From: Saprospiraceae bacterium
GTDB lineage: Bacteria > Bacteroidota > Bacteroidia > Chitinophagales > Saprospiraceae
DNA length: 64,000 bases
Direction of reading: 5' to 3'
Assembly: GCA_020631105.1 (NCBI GenBank)
Contig: JAHDHW010000002.1
Location: 80,012-144,011, forward strand
The notes beneath the pieces were generated by a model. It made no database searches. It was not told where the DNA came from and worked only from the letters and a program-made list of their open reading frames with translations. Below, piece after piece: positions 36,618-45,625 of this stretch. Numbering within the stretch: the first letter of the stretch is position 1; each line of letters starts with the position of its first letter. Both the position numbers and the translations under genes were made by a program.

Positions 36618-37004
36618 TTACATATTCTCGTACTTCGTAAAGATCGCATCACTCCATAAGTCCTCTAATTCATAGAATTCTCTTGTTTCTTTATAGAATA
36701 TGTGTACTACAGTATCGAAGTAATCCATGCAGATCCATAAAGAGTTTTGCTGCCCTTCGTAGTGACTGGGTAATTCTCCGGCTTCATCTTTTATTCGTTT
36801 ATAAATATTGTCAGAAATGGCCTTAACTTGTGTGTTAGAATCACCTTCGCAAATGATGAAGTGGCTTGCAGGAGCGTCATCTAATTGTCTGAGGTCGAGC
36901 TTTACGAGGTTTTTTCCTTTAATGTCTTGGATGCTGTCGATGATCAATGTGATCAGCTCTTCTGAGGAATAAGGTTGAGGTTTAGCTTGATGTTGTGAAT
37001 TCAA
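36618..37004 (-). CDS. rsfS: Ribosomal silencing factor RsfS (YbeB/Iojap)
   Basis: 128 residues. It binds ribosomal protein uL14 and blocks subunit joining when growth slows. The family core is visible: KLDLRQLDDAPASHFIICEG, NSLWICMDYFDTVVHIFY and REFYELEDLWSD. The called start is a TTG at 37004 that overlaps a minus-strand TACATTTG box, so either the start lies downstream or the box is fortuitous; about 14 N-terminal residues (MNSQHQAKPQPYSS) are uncertain. Upstream neighbour of ftsH. Confidence 0.92.
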   Translation of the reverse strand: MNSQHQAKPQPYSSEELITLIIDSIQDIKGKNLVKLDLRQLDDAPASHFIICEGDSNTQVKAISDNIYKRIKDEAGELPSHYEGQQNSLWICMDYFDTVVHIFYKETREFYELEDLWSDAIFTKYENM

Positions 37005-37009
37005 ATGTA
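37002..37009 (-). promoter_or_regulatory. TACATTTG -7-like box overlapping the rsfS start
   Basis: Exact TAnnTTTG on the minus strand whose last three bases are the called TTG start. The same arrangement occurs at 6265-6272. Confidence 0.25.
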
Positions 37010-37128
37010 CTTTTTAATATTTTTATGAATAAATCTTGAGAAAACCGGTAGGCAGCTAATATTGTCTACCCAAGTACTTAGATATCGTTATACTGTTTTT
37101 TGAAAGTGTTTATTTAACATCGAAGGCT

Positions 37129-37136
37129 TATTTTTG
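37129..37136 (+). promoter_or_regulatory. TATTTTTG -7 box upstream of birA
   Basis: Exact TAnnTTTG match, about 80-115 bp before the two possible birA starts. Confidence 0.35.
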
Positions 37137-37250
37137 TTTGCTAGCTTTTAATAGCAGAAAATAAGAGAGGTTCGATCAAAAAGTGAGCACACTAACAAGA
37201 TAGCCGTTTTCTGGTACTTGAAGCTTGTAAAGCTACAAAATCCTACGCTT

Positions 37251-38012
37251 TTGAGTAATTTAACTAACACCCTTTTCGTCGGAAAAGTTTTATTGCGCTT
37301 TGAAGCCTTAGAATCTACTAATGAGTACGCAGTAAATCTTGTATCAAAAAATAAACCAAGCGAAGGAACGGTCATTACGGCATTTGATCAGACTAAAGGT
37401 AGAGGACAGATTGGCAGGTCATGGTCAAGTGAACCTGGAAAAAACCTCACTTTTAGTTTGATTTTATATCCTAAGATGTTACCCGTTCGCCATCAATTCT
37501 TGTTGAATCAGGCTATTGCTCTAGGTTTAAGTGATTATTTGAGGCAATATTTCAAAGATGTAAGAATCAAATGGCCAAACGATATATATATCGGAGATCG
37601 TAAAATATGTGGCATTCTTATTCAGAATTTACTTTCTGGTTCTAATATTCAGGCCTCTATTATTGGTATTGGTCTAAATGTAAATCAATGTGAGTTTGAT
37701 CCGAGTTTGCCAAATCCGACATCTTTGGCAAAAGAAATGGGTAAAACCCTCGACCTGGATGAAGTGCTCGCAAAACTTTGCGAGTCTTTAGAGTTACGGT
37801 ATTTGCAGCTCCGGGCGGATAAGCCGTCGATTTTGAAAAAAGATTACTTAGAACAACTTTATCGATTTCAGGAGTCAGCACTTTTTCAATATCCGGATGG
37901 TAAACTATTTAGTGGACAGATCGTTGGTGTTACGGAGGCTGGTAAGCTTCGAATCCATCATCAAAATGGAGAGGAACATTTTGATGTACGGGAGGTTTCT
38001 TTTGTTATTTAA
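37251..38012 (+). CDS. birA: Biotin-[acetyl-CoA carboxylase] ligase BirA (ligase only)
   Basis: 253 residues from the TTG at 37251; an in-frame TTG at 37218 would add 11 residues. Group I biotin protein ligase that activates biotin to biotinyl-AMP and attaches it to carboxylase BCCP domains. Seen: RFEALESTNEYA, the biotinyl-AMP loop KGRGQIGRSWSS, the catalytic lysine region RIKWPNDIYI, and GIGLNVNQ. There is no N-terminal DNA-binding domain, so it is not a repressor. Upstream in-frame codons and the lack of any ATG make the start the least certain point. Confidence 0.92.
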   Translation: MSNLTNTLFVGKVLLRFEALESTNEYAVNLVSKNKPSEGTVITAFDQTKGRGQIGRSWSSEPGKNLTFSLILYPKMLPVRHQFLLNQAIALGLSDYLRQYFKDVRIKWPNDIYIGDRKICGILIQNLLSGSNIQASIIGIGLNVNQCEFDPSLPNPTSLAKEMGKTLDLDEVLAKLCESLELRYLQLRADKPSILKKDYLEQLYRFQESALFQYPDGKLFSGQIVGVTEAGKLRIHHQNGEEHFDVREVSFVI

Positions 38013-38053
38013 ACCTGCTCTTAAATTGTTTTAACTCAATAATTGATCTTCAG

Positions 38054-39340
38054 ATGAATGCAACTCTAATCACGGTTGGCGATGAAATATTAATTGGTCA
38101 AATAGTGGATACGAACTCGGCCTGGATGGGGCAAGAACTTAACTTGCGAGGAATAAAAATTCAGGAAATCAGAAGTATCAGTGATGAGCATGATGATATT
38201 ATTAGAGCTATTCAGGCAAGTTTTGAAACCTCAGATTTGATCTTAATGACCGGAGGATTAGGTCCGACCAAAGATGATATTACCAAGAAGGCAATTTCAG
38301 ATTATTATGGAGTTGGAATGACGTTTCATACTCCAACCTTTGAACGGATTGAACGATTCTTTGAAAAGTTGGGACGTAGTACTACACCGGCACACCGTGA
38401 GCAATGTTATATGCCGACCAATGCCACTTTGCTTCAAAACAAAATGGGATCTGCCCCCGGAATGTGGTTTGATGAAGGAGGGAAAGTATTAATCTCTATG
38501 CCTGGAGTACCTTACGAAATGAAAAGTATCATGACAGATGAGGTTTTTCCAAGGCTGAAAGAAAGATTTGTAACTAAACCAATAGCACACCGAACGATCC
38601 TTACCATTGGAGAGGGGGAATCCAGGATTGCTGCAAAAATTGAAGCCTTCGAAGAGCAGTTACCAGATGGTATGAAACTAGCCTACCTTCCTGGTTTAGG
38701 TATGGTGCGCTTACGTTTGTCCGCAACAGGGGAAGACAAAGTTGTGTTACATGAGTTACTGGACGAAAAAGTAAAGGAAATCCATGCCATTATCCCACAT
38801 CTTATATTTGGTTACGAGACCCAGACTATTGAAGAGGTTGTCGGGGAATTGCTAAAGCAAAATGGCAAAACTCTTGGGACCGCAGAAAGCTGTACAGGGG
38901 GTTATTTGGCTCACCGGATTACTAGTATAGCAGGGTCTTCTGCCTACTTCAGCGGAAGCATTGTGGCCTACGCCAATCAGATAAAAGAATCGCATCTAAA
39001 CGTCTCTGCAGATACCCTTAAAACTCATGGTGCGGTAAGTAAAGAAACAGTGGTTGAAATGGTGCAAGGAGCACTGACTGCTTTGGGAACGGATATAGCG
39101 ATATCAGTTTCTGGTATTGCCGGACCTGGAGGAGGTACACCAGATAAACCGGTAGGAACTATCTGGTTGGCAGTAGGAGATCAACAAAGGATTAATACCT
39201 ATAAATTGAATTTAGGGAAAGATCGCCTTAAGAATATCCAATATACTGCAAATGTGGCGTTTAATATGATTCGAAAATTTATTTTGACGGAAAATTCTTC
39301 AAAAACAGTAGCTGAAATATCAGGTGATTTGACAGAATAA
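38054..39340 (+). CDS. cinA: CinA family protein (nicotinamide mononucleotide deamidase)
   Basis: 428 residues, full-length two-domain CinA. The N-terminal MoaB/MogA-like COG1058 domain (1-170: TVGDEILIGQIVDTNSAWM, TGGLGPTKDDITKKA) is an ADP-ribose pyrophosphatase in characterised members. The C-terminal CinA domain (about 265-425: GTAESCTGGYLAHRIT, SVSGIAGPGGGTPDKPVGTI) deamidates NMN for NAD recycling. It lies 41 bp after birA on the same strand and ends at a hairpin (39360-39386). Confidence 0.95.
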   Translation: MNATLITVGDEILIGQIVDTNSAWMGQELNLRGIKIQEIRSISDEHDDIIRAIQASFETSDLILMTGGLGPTKDDITKKAISDYYGVGMTFHTPTFERIERFFEKLGRSTTPAHREQCYMPTNATLLQNKMGSAPGMWFDEGGKVLISMPGVPYEMKSIMTDEVFPRLKERFVTKPIAHRTILTIGEGESRIAAKIEAFEEQLPDGMKLAYLPGLGMVRLRLSATGEDKVVLHELLDEKVKEIHAIIPHLIFGYETQTIEEVVGELLKQNGKTLGTAESCTGGYLAHRITSIAGSSAYFSGSIVAYANQIKESHLNVSADTLKTHGAVSKETVVEMVQGALTALGTDIAISVSGIAGPGGGTPDKPVGTIWLAVGDQQRINTYKLNLGKDRLKNIQYTANVAFNMIRKFILTENSSKTVAEISGDLTE

Positions 39341-39359
39341 ATGCTTGCTATTTAAAGGT

Positions 39360-39386
39360 TTATGCCAAATAAACGATTTGGTATAA
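39360..39386 (+). terminator. Hairpin downstream of cinA
   Basis: 11-bp arms 39360-39370 and 39376-39386 with one G-U pair and a 5-nt loop, 19 bp after the cinA stop. No T-run. Confidence 0.5.
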
Positions 39387-39516
39387 GTGTAATCTTCAAA
39401 ACACTTCATCGTCGGTTACCGTAAAACAGACTTTGAAGAAGGAAAGCAAGATTACATTTGATGGTCAGGGACAAACAAAAATGTCTTCCACTCCTACATT
39501 TTGAACATAAAACCCG

Positions 39517-39524
39517 TAATTTTG
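39517..39524 (+). promoter_or_regulatory. TAATTTTG -7 box upstream of the E2 gene
   Basis: Exact TAnnTTTG match 51 bp before the ATG at 39576. Confidence 0.45.
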
Positions 39525-39575
39525 TGGGCGTAAAACCTAACCAAATTAATTTTAAACCAAATTTAAAAGAACTAA

Positions 39576-40934
39576 ATGGCACAAGTTGAACTCATTATGC
39601 CCAAAATGGGCGAAAGTATCATGGAAGCCACTATCCTTAAATGGGTCAAGCAGGTTGGCGACCAAGTAGAGGTAGATGAAACTATCCTTGAAATTGCTAC
39701 TGATAAGGTTGATAGCGAAGTGCCTTCGCCTATAAGTGGTACAATCGCTAAAATACTTTTTGAGGAAAATGATGTTGTTGAGATCGGTAAGGTGATTGCG
39801 ATAATTGCAACGGAGGGAGAAGAGGTTGCAGCACCGACGGAGTCCTCTTCAGCGGACGTTTCTGACAGTAGCAAAAGCGAATCGTCAGGAGCATCAGCGA
39901 ATAAAAATGGAAAACACTCGGTTCCAAGCTCAAGCCCACAACCACAAGTGGCAATGACGACAACAGTGCCGCCGGTAAGCACCTCTAATGGATCTGGGAA
40001 TCGCTTTTATTCTCCACTTGTTAAAAATATAGCTAAAGAGGAAAATATAAGTGTTGCAGAGTTGGAAACTGTTCCAGGTAGTGGAAAAGATGGCAGAGTG
40101 ACAAAGAATGATATTTTAGCCTATTTGTCTAATCGGACAGCTACACCAAACGTCCAAAATATAAGTACTAATCCAGTAGCTACAAAAGCTTCTTCTAGCC
40201 CAAGCGCTTCAGTAAGTGTAAGCGGTTCTACAGAAATCGTAGAGATGGATCGTATGCGTAAGCTGATTGCGGATCATATGGTAATGTCAAAGCATACCTC
40301 GCCTCATGTTACTTCTTTTATAGAGGTTGATGTAACTAACATTGTCAACTGGCGTAATAGGGTAAAGGCTTCTTTCCAACAATCAAATGGAGAGAAAATA
40401 ACCTTTACTCCAATATTCATAGAAGCGGTCGCAAAGGCGATCAAAGATTTTCCAATGATTAATGTTTCTGTTGATGGAACCAAAATCATTGTTAAAAAAG
40501 ACATAAATATTGGGATGGCTGCGGCTTTACCATCAGGAAATCTGATTGTTCCCGTTATTAAAGGGGCTGATCAGATGAATTTACTCGGCTTAACGAAGTC
40601 CGTAAATGATCTGGCTAAAAGAGCCAGAGAAAATAAATTGAAACCGGAAGAGATCCAAGGAGGAACTTTCACTTTGACGAATGTTGGAACTTTCGGTAAT
40701 GTTATGGGGACACCCATCATTAATCAACCACAAGTTGCTATCCTTGCAGTAGGAGCAATTCGAAAGAAACCTGCTGTCGTTGAGACAGAGTATGGGGACT
40801 TAATTGCGGTTCGACAAATGATGTTTATGTCCTTGTCTTATGACCACCGTGTAGTGGATGGATTCCTGGGAGGATCATTCTTACGTAGAGTAGGAGATTA
40901 CCTGGAAGCATTCGATCACAAGCAGACTATCTGA
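39576..40934 (+). CDS. Dihydrolipoamide acyltransferase (E2), branched-chain type
   Basis: 452 residues with the complete E2 layout: one lipoyl domain (1-80) with Lys44 in EIATDKVDSEVPSP, a Ser/Thr/Pro-rich linker, a peripheral-subunit-binding domain (about 145-184: YSPLVKNIAKEENISVAEL) and the acyltransferase domain (about 225-452) ending with catalytic His424 and Asp428 in SYDHRVVDGFLGG. Single lipoyl domain and motif details fit branched-chain or generic 2-oxoacid dehydrogenase E2. No E1 or E3 gene is adjacent, so the substrate is inferred only. Confidence 0.9.
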   Translation: MAQVELIMPKMGESIMEATILKWVKQVGDQVEVDETILEIATDKVDSEVPSPISGTIAKILFEENDVVEIGKVIAIIATEGEEVAAPTESSSADVSDSSKSESSGASANKNGKHSVPSSSPQPQVAMTTTVPPVSTSNGSGNRFYSPLVKNIAKEENISVAELETVPGSGKDGRVTKNDILAYLSNRTATPNVQNISTNPVATKASSSPSASVSVSGSTEIVEMDRMRKLIADHMVMSKHTSPHVTSFIEVDVTNIVNWRNRVKASFQQSNGEKITFTPIFIEAVAKAIKDFPMINVSVDGTKIIVKKDINIGMAAALPSGNLIVPVIKGADQMNLLGLTKSVNDLAKRARENKLKPEEIQGGTFTLTNVGTFGNVMGTPIINQPQVAILAVGAIRKKPAVVETEYGDLIAVRQMMFMSLSYDHRVVDGFLGGSFLRRVGDYLEAFDHKQTI

Positions 40935-41094
40935 GAAACAGCCATTAATTCGAGTACTAGGCAAATAAACTGAAAACTAAAAAGCATTTCATTTGCCTTC
41001 AGTAATCGGTATTTTCGTTTGACTCCGTCTATTCGCAATGAATAACGCGTTCAATCGTTTTATAACTGTTGTTTAGCGATTCAAAGGCTTAATT

Positions 41095-43302
41095 ATGTTT
41101 CTACGTTTAGGTGTTCTTTTAGTCTTGTTTTTAGGGTGTAGCTTGTCTGTCAACGGCCAATCTATCAAAAAACTCAAATCTGAGGCGGATGCTTTTTTCA
41201 AGCATGAGAAGTACAGTCGTGCACTGGCTAAGTATTATAGCGTGCAATACCGTAAACCTGATGATATGGGTGTGCGCACCCGAATAGGAGCGTGCAGTTA
41301 CTATACAAATAAACCAGAGCAGGCTAAAAAGTATCTTCATTACGTATTGGAGAATGATAAAAGCCCAAGCGCCGAAACCTATCTTTATTTGGCTAAAACT
41401 TATCAGGGAGAGCTAAACTTCTCTGAAGCCATAAAGTTCTATAAATTCTACCTTCGAAATATTAAAGAAAATCATAAAGATCGAAACTGGGTGAAGGCCG
41501 AAATTCGTCGATGCGCCAGTGGGCTGAGATTAGTGGCTAAAGATCAGTTAGCTATTGTGGAAAACCTGGGAGAAACGGTGAATGGGCCAGGGGATGATTT
41601 TGCACCGATGCTTAGCCCTAATTTTGGAGATAAAATTTATTTCAGTTCGGCAAGACCCGGAAATCGTGGCGGATTAAGAGATGAGAAAGGTTTGCGCGAT
41701 GAGCAATTTGGTAATTATAAAGCAGATATGTTTTCTACTCAGGTAGTAAACGGAGCATGGACAGCTACCTCACCACTAAATCCTATGTTGAATAGTGCAC
41801 GACATGAAGTTATTCTTGGATTTGGGGAAGGCGGTAAACTGCTGCATTACTTCAAAGGGCCAACTCTTTTTAGTGGAGAGCTTCTGGTAGATACCTTTAA
41901 AGTTGATGCGACTGGTCCAAATAGTGGTTATTTAAATAGCCCTATGAATGGAGAAATGGGTGATGGAGCACCTTTCTTTGTTAATGATTCTACGATTATT
42001 TTTTCCAGCTTCAGAGAAGGTGGCTTCGGAGGGCGTGACCTTTATATAACGGAGTATTCTTATACTGGACAATGGTCAAGACCTTTGAATCTTGGTCCGA
42101 TAATCAATTCGCCTTATGACGAAACCACACCGTTTCTGAGTCAGGATGGCCGAACGCTATACTTTAGCTCCAATGGTATCAATAGCATGGGGGGGCTTGA
42201 TGTATTTAAATCTACCTTTGATGATTTTAAAGAGCAATGGTCGACGCCTGAAAATGTGGGAATTCCAATTAACTCAGCGGCTGACGATGCTTACTTTAAG
42301 TTGACCCATGATGGATATAAAGGGTTCTTCTCCAGCGATAGAATAGATGGGGAGGGAATGCGAGATATTTACGTAGCGTATTTCAGATCGCCTAACCGGG
42401 AGCAATTAGTGGCAATGACACCTGCGCTTTTTTCTGAGGTGCGGGATTATAAATCGCAAAAACAGAGCGGAGTATCTGTTGCGATGGAGACTCCGAAATC
42501 AGAGATTGGGACGGTTTCAACCATTACCTCCCGGACCTATACAGAGGATGAGATTACGGAGTATAAGTTTAAGCCTTTGTTTTATAATAAGGACGAGCAG
42601 GTTTTGACGATTACAAATACTCAGGAATTAAATAAGATAGCACGTCTACTTATTCAGTATCCACAATTACGACTCGTAATTACAAGTAATTCTGATGGAG
42701 GTACGCCAAAGAATTTTGATCTATATTTTTCATTAAAGCGTGGAGAAGAGGTTGCAACATATTTGACGGGACATGGAGTTAAGCCCAGCAGTATTACGAT
42801 AAAAGGTTGTGGGATTAATTATCCAATTGCAAAGATTGAGACGGAATCAGGCTTTAATGCACAAGCACTTCGCCTAAATCGACGGATAGACCTTGATGTT
42901 TTGAATACAACAGGCCTGCCTATTCGGATTAAAAAAGAGGAACCTGTCGTTAATAAAAGAATTGAAAGTAAGTCTGATGACTATTATCGTACGGCCATTC
43001 AAGGCCTCTCATATAAAGTACAAGTAGCAGCAATTAAGCAAATGTACAATGGCAACATCTTAAAGGATTATCCTGATCCTATGGTTGAAATGAGAGGAGA
43101 AGACGAATACTATAAATATACGGTCGGGCTTTACCAGACTTTTTCGTCAGCTAATGAGTTACGCAAAGATCTTATTCGCCAGGGGGTGACCGATGCATTT
43201 ATCGTACCTTATGTGAATGGAGTCCGTGTAAATAAGGACGACTCTAAAATCTATTCAGCAGCCTATCCTGATCTTCTCAATTTTTTGGAAAAGACAGAGT
43301 AA
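41095..43302 (+). CDS. TPR / PD40 propeller / OmpA / SPOR envelope protein
   Basis: 735 residues, with a signal peptide (about 1-22, ending SLSVNGQ). TPR-like helices (about 24-150: FFKHEKYSRALAKYYSVQYR, YLYLAKTYQGELNFSEAIKF) are followed by PD40/WD40-like blades (about 175-440: DDFAPMLSPNFGDKIYFSSA, ETTPFLSQDGRTLYFSSNG), an OmpA-like peptidoglycan-binding domain (about 520-625) and a SPOR-like tail (about 655-720: YKVQVAAIKQMY, YKYTVGLYQTFSSA). TPR-PD40-OmpA is the layout of T9SS-associated PorE, but PorE normally has an extra regulatory domain and not SPOR. It probably links outer membrane to peptidoglycan. It stands alone. Confidence 0.85.
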   Translation: MFLRLGVLLVLFLGCSLSVNGQSIKKLKSEADAFFKHEKYSRALAKYYSVQYRKPDDMGVRTRIGACSYYTNKPEQAKKYLHYVLENDKSPSAETYLYLAKTYQGELNFSEAIKFYKFYLRNIKENHKDRNWVKAEIRRCASGLRLVAKDQLAIVENLGETVNGPGDDFAPMLSPNFGDKIYFSSARPGNRGGLRDEKGLRDEQFGNYKADMFSTQVVNGAWTATSPLNPMLNSARHEVILGFGEGGKLLHYFKGPTLFSGELLVDTFKVDATGPNSGYLNSPMNGEMGDGAPFFVNDSTIIFSSFREGGFGGRDLYITEYSYTGQWSRPLNLGPIINSPYDETTPFLSQDGRTLYFSSNGINSMGGLDVFKSTFDDFKEQWSTPENVGIPINSAADDAYFKLTHDGYKGFFSSDRIDGEGMRDIYVAYFRSPNREQLVAMTPALFSEVRDYKSQKQSGVSVAMETPKSEIGTVSTITSRTYTEDEITEYKFKPLFYNKDEQVLTITNTQELNKIARLLIQYPQLRLVITSNSDGGTPKNFDLYFSLKRGEEVATYLTGHGVKPSSITIKGCGINYPIAKIETESGFNAQALRLNRRIDLDVLNTTGLPIRIKKEEPVVNKRIESKSDDYYRTAIQGLSYKVQVAAIKQMYNGNILKDYPDPMVEMRGEDEYYKYTVGLYQTFSSANELRKDLIRQGVTDAFIVPYVNGVRVNKDDSKIYSAAYPDLLNFLEKTE

Positions 43303-43454
43303 TAGGACCATTTCTCTCTAATTTCATTCGCATTTAAGTTTGAATTAGTCTTAAAAAACCTCATCTTCGTTCGTGCTTAACACGAAGCAGACAGGGCACC
43401 TATACACCTTTTGGATAAATACATGTCCATCCTTCATACTATATCAACAGGCGA

Positions 43455-44021
43455 ATGGCAAACAATATGGGAACGATTGAGTTTTTTAAAGAAAGTATCA
43501 AGAATCTTCGGACAGTAGGGACCCTTACTCGTAGTTCAAAATCTTTATGCAAGGCAATGATCAAGCATGTTGATTTTAAAACGGCTAATGTCATTGTTGA
43601 ATTAGGTGCTGGTGATGGTGTAATTACAAAGCATATCCTTAAAAAAATGAAAAAGGATGCGAAGTTACTGAGCTTTGAAGTGAATGCTGAGTTCTGTAAA
43701 CAACTTCGAGCGATTAATGACCCTAGATTAGTTGTGGTAGAGGATTCGGCAGAATACCTCGAACGTTATATGAAAGAAAATAACTGGAGTGAGATTGATG
43801 CAGTGATTTCTGCTATTCCATTCGTAGCTTTGCCGGACGAACTCGGCTTAATGATAATTGGAGAATGTAAACGCTTCTTAAAGAAAGGCGGCTTGTTTAT
43901 CCAGGTACATTATTCATTATTGGCTAAAAAACTTTACCAAAAAGTCTTTGGTAATGTTGATGTTAACTTTGCCCCATTAAATATCCCCCCAGCCTTCGTT
44001 CTTGTAAGTGAAAAACGGTAA
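43455..44021 (+). CDS. PmtA-like class I SAM-dependent methyltransferase
   Basis: 188 residues. Motif I is VELGAGDGVITKHI and an acidic residue follows at LSFEVNAEFC; the later AVISAIPFVALP and FIQVHYSLLAKKLYQKVFG match the phospholipid N-methyltransferase PmtA/KsgA-like group. In characterised members it methylates phosphatidylethanolamine at the membrane. The substrate is inferred from family; a lipid role is plausible but not shown. It converges with the GHMP kinase 16 bp away. Confidence 0.75.
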   Translation: MANNMGTIEFFKESIKNLRTVGTLTRSSKSLCKAMIKHVDFKTANVIVELGAGDGVITKHILKKMKKDAKLLSFEVNAEFCKQLRAINDPRLVVVEDSAEYLERYMKENNWSEIDAVISAIPFVALPDELGLMIIGECKRFLKKGGLFIQVHYSLLAKKLYQKVFGNVDVNFAPLNIPPAFVLVSEKR

Positions 44022-44037
44022 TTCCAATTTATTCCTT

Positions 44038-44934
44038 TTACTGGTCAATGATTAAACATTTAAGAGGGCTTAAGTCTTTTATGGTTTGTGTTATATCACT
44101 ACTGATGCCTAATAAAAAACCTCCTCCTCCTGCGCCACAAAGTTTAATTTTATAATGCTCCGCGTCTAAGCTTTGCTCCCAAATATTTTTTATATTCTCA
44201 GGTATCATGGCCTCGAAAAACTTCCATTGCAATCGGCTGATGGCCTCTATACAACCGAATAAATTTTCTCCGTCCTGCTCTATAGTTTGACGTATTGCAC
44301 TACGATTCAATGGTGTCATTTGGTTATTAATCATCTGGCGGAATGCTGCGCTTGTTTCGTAGTTTTGGATGTAGTGTTTTACAAGCGGCGCCGTTTCCCG
44401 GGGGAAGCCGGTGTCCAGTAAGAAAAAAGAGAAGCCATCAATATACTTCGGAAATTGTACTTGCGTTACTGCTCCTTCATCAAGTTTAATGGCAGTGTTT
44501 GTATAACATACTAAAGGGTCAAAACCAGAGCTTTTACCATGGAAAAAGCTTTCAATGGAACCAAGAATCTGCTTGAGTTCATTTAGATTTAAATGATCCG
44601 GCTTTATGTAATATTGATCAAAGACTGCAGCAGTGACTGCCCCTGAACTACCTACGCCATATCCAATTGGAAGGTTTGAGTTGAAATAAAGCCCTTTATC
44701 CAAATCCTTTTGAAATAGCGATGCTTGATATTCGATTCCATCAATGGATAAGCCCTTGCAATAAGCATGAAATGCGTTGAAGATCTGAGCTTGCATTGCT
44801 GCCAGCGAATCATTATAATCCCAATGGCCACTGTATAGTTCTGTAGGCCGAGCTAGGGCAGGAGAGCCATGGATGAGCGCATGCTCGCCAAAGAGTAATA
44901 CTTTTCCAAAATACTTTTTACCGGTGTCAGGCAT
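44038..44934 (-). CDS. GHMP kinase, mevalonate kinase-like
   Basis: 298 residues. The N-terminus KVLLFGEHALIHGSPALA is the mevalonate kinase opening; the ATP motif is NLPIGYGVGSSGAVTAAVFD, and a third motif near the C-terminus reads KLCGAGGGGFLLGI. Mevalonate kinase phosphorylates mevalonate in isoprenoid synthesis, which parts of Bacteroidota use instead of the MEP pathway. The CYTH gene lies 10 bp upstream, so they form an operon. Specificity for mevalonate over another small alcohol is inferred. Confidence 0.8.
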   Translation of the reverse strand: MPDTGKKYFGKVLLFGEHALIHGSPALARPTELYSGHWDYNDSLAAMQAQIFNAFHAYCKGLSIDGIEYQASLFQKDLDKGLYFNSNLPIGYGVGSSGAVTAAVFDQYYIKPDHLNLNELKQILGSIESFFHGKSSGFDPLVCYTNTAIKLDEGAVTQVQFPKYIDGFSFFLLDTGFPRETAPLVKHYIQNYETSAAFRQMINNQMTPLNRSAIRQTIEQDGENLFGCIEAISRLQWKFFEAMIPENIKNIWEQSLDAEHYKIKLCGAGGGGFLLGISSDITQTIKDLSPLKCLIIDQ

Positions 44935-44944
44935 CGATTAAAGT

Positions 44945-45460
44945 TTATAAGTTTTCTACCATATCGCTATAGGAGCAATCTAGTAAATCTTCTTCCTTAA
45001 TTCCAAGTAGAGACATAAAATGTTCACATTGCTGTAGTAGTTTTTTCTTGCCAATACTTCCGTCTTTGTCAATCGCTTCAATTTCTACAAAGGAACCTAA
45101 GGTCTGTACTTCGTCCACATGAAACTTAACATTATCAATAAAATAAATTGATCTTTGTTTATCTACAATTTTCCAGGTGTCTAATACTTTGCTCAATACC
45201 TCTTTTAAAGCTGCACCTTCTTTTGAACGGTAAAGCGCAACTTCCGAGGCTTTTGGGCCACTTTGATTTGGACGATCATAATGAATCAAAGAATTTTCAA
45301 TATTCCCTTCTCTTAATTTTAGCCGCCCTTTGTCAACTTTAAAATAAGTGTCGATCTGATGATCTGTTCCAATGAATCGGGCATTTTGCTGTTCAAGAAT
45401 CTTCCGTACCTGATCGGGCGTATTGCATCTTGCTTTGATCTCAATATTTAGAATAGGCAT
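44945..45460 (-). CDS. CYTH domain protein (CyaB/ThTPase-like)
   Basis: 171 residues covering one CYTH triphosphate-tunnel domain. The signature acidic/basic pattern is LNIEIKARC, followed by TYFKVDKGRLKLREG, VALYRSKEG and the late acidic strand FVEIEAIDKDG. Family members bind triphosphate substrates with metal ions (ThTP, PPPi, or ATP in class IV cyclases); which one here is unknown. Ten bases separate it from the GHMP kinase, suggesting co-expression. Confidence 0.85.
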   Translation of the reverse strand: MPILNIEIKARCNTPDQVRKILEQQNARFIGTDHQIDTYFKVDKGRLKLREGNIENSLIHYDRPNQSGPKASEVALYRSKEGAALKEVLSKVLDTWKIVDKQRSIYFIDNVKFHVDEVQTLGSFVEIEAIDKDGSIGKKKLLQQCEHFMSLLGIKEEDLLDCSYSDMVENL

Positions 45461-45549
45461 AAAGTGATTTTTATCGCGGTAAGATCACAAAACCTTTTTA
45501 CATTATTGAAAGCTTAAAGAATATAATTTCCTTTAAGAAGGATAGGGTT

Positions 45550-45593
45550 AAAAAAATAGCGTCTTATAAAACCTTATAAGACGCTATTTTTTT
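45550..45593. terminator. Strong bidirectional intrinsic terminator
   Basis: Arms 45550-45569 and 45574-45593 pair around AACC with A- and T-runs on both sides. It lies downstream of the minus-strand T9SS cargo gene and insulates the CYTH operon. Confidence 0.92.
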
Positions 45594-45599
45594 AAGTTT

Positions 45600-45625
45600 A
45601 ATTACAGCTAATTACAGCTAATTAC
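45600..45625. repeat. 2.6-copy 10-bp tandem repeat over a stop codon
   Basis: AATTACAGCT twice then AATTAC. The third partial copy supplies the stop codon of the T9SS cargo gene (45622-45624). Confidence 0.6.

Noticed and set aside
39572..39982. 136-codon minus-strand open frame over the E2 gene
   Set aside because: Antisense shadow of the lipoyl domain and Ser-rich linker; the composition (Ser/Thr/Ile-rich) mirrors the repetitive linker codons.
41095..43302. PorE of the T9SS
   Set aside because: TPR-PD40-OmpA layout fits, but the C-terminus is SPOR-like and the expected regulatory domain was not seen; kept as a PorE-like envelope protein.
45600..45625. CRISPR-like or regulatory repeat
   Set aside because: Only 2.6 copies of a 10-mer and no spacers; a simple slippage repeat over a stop codon.
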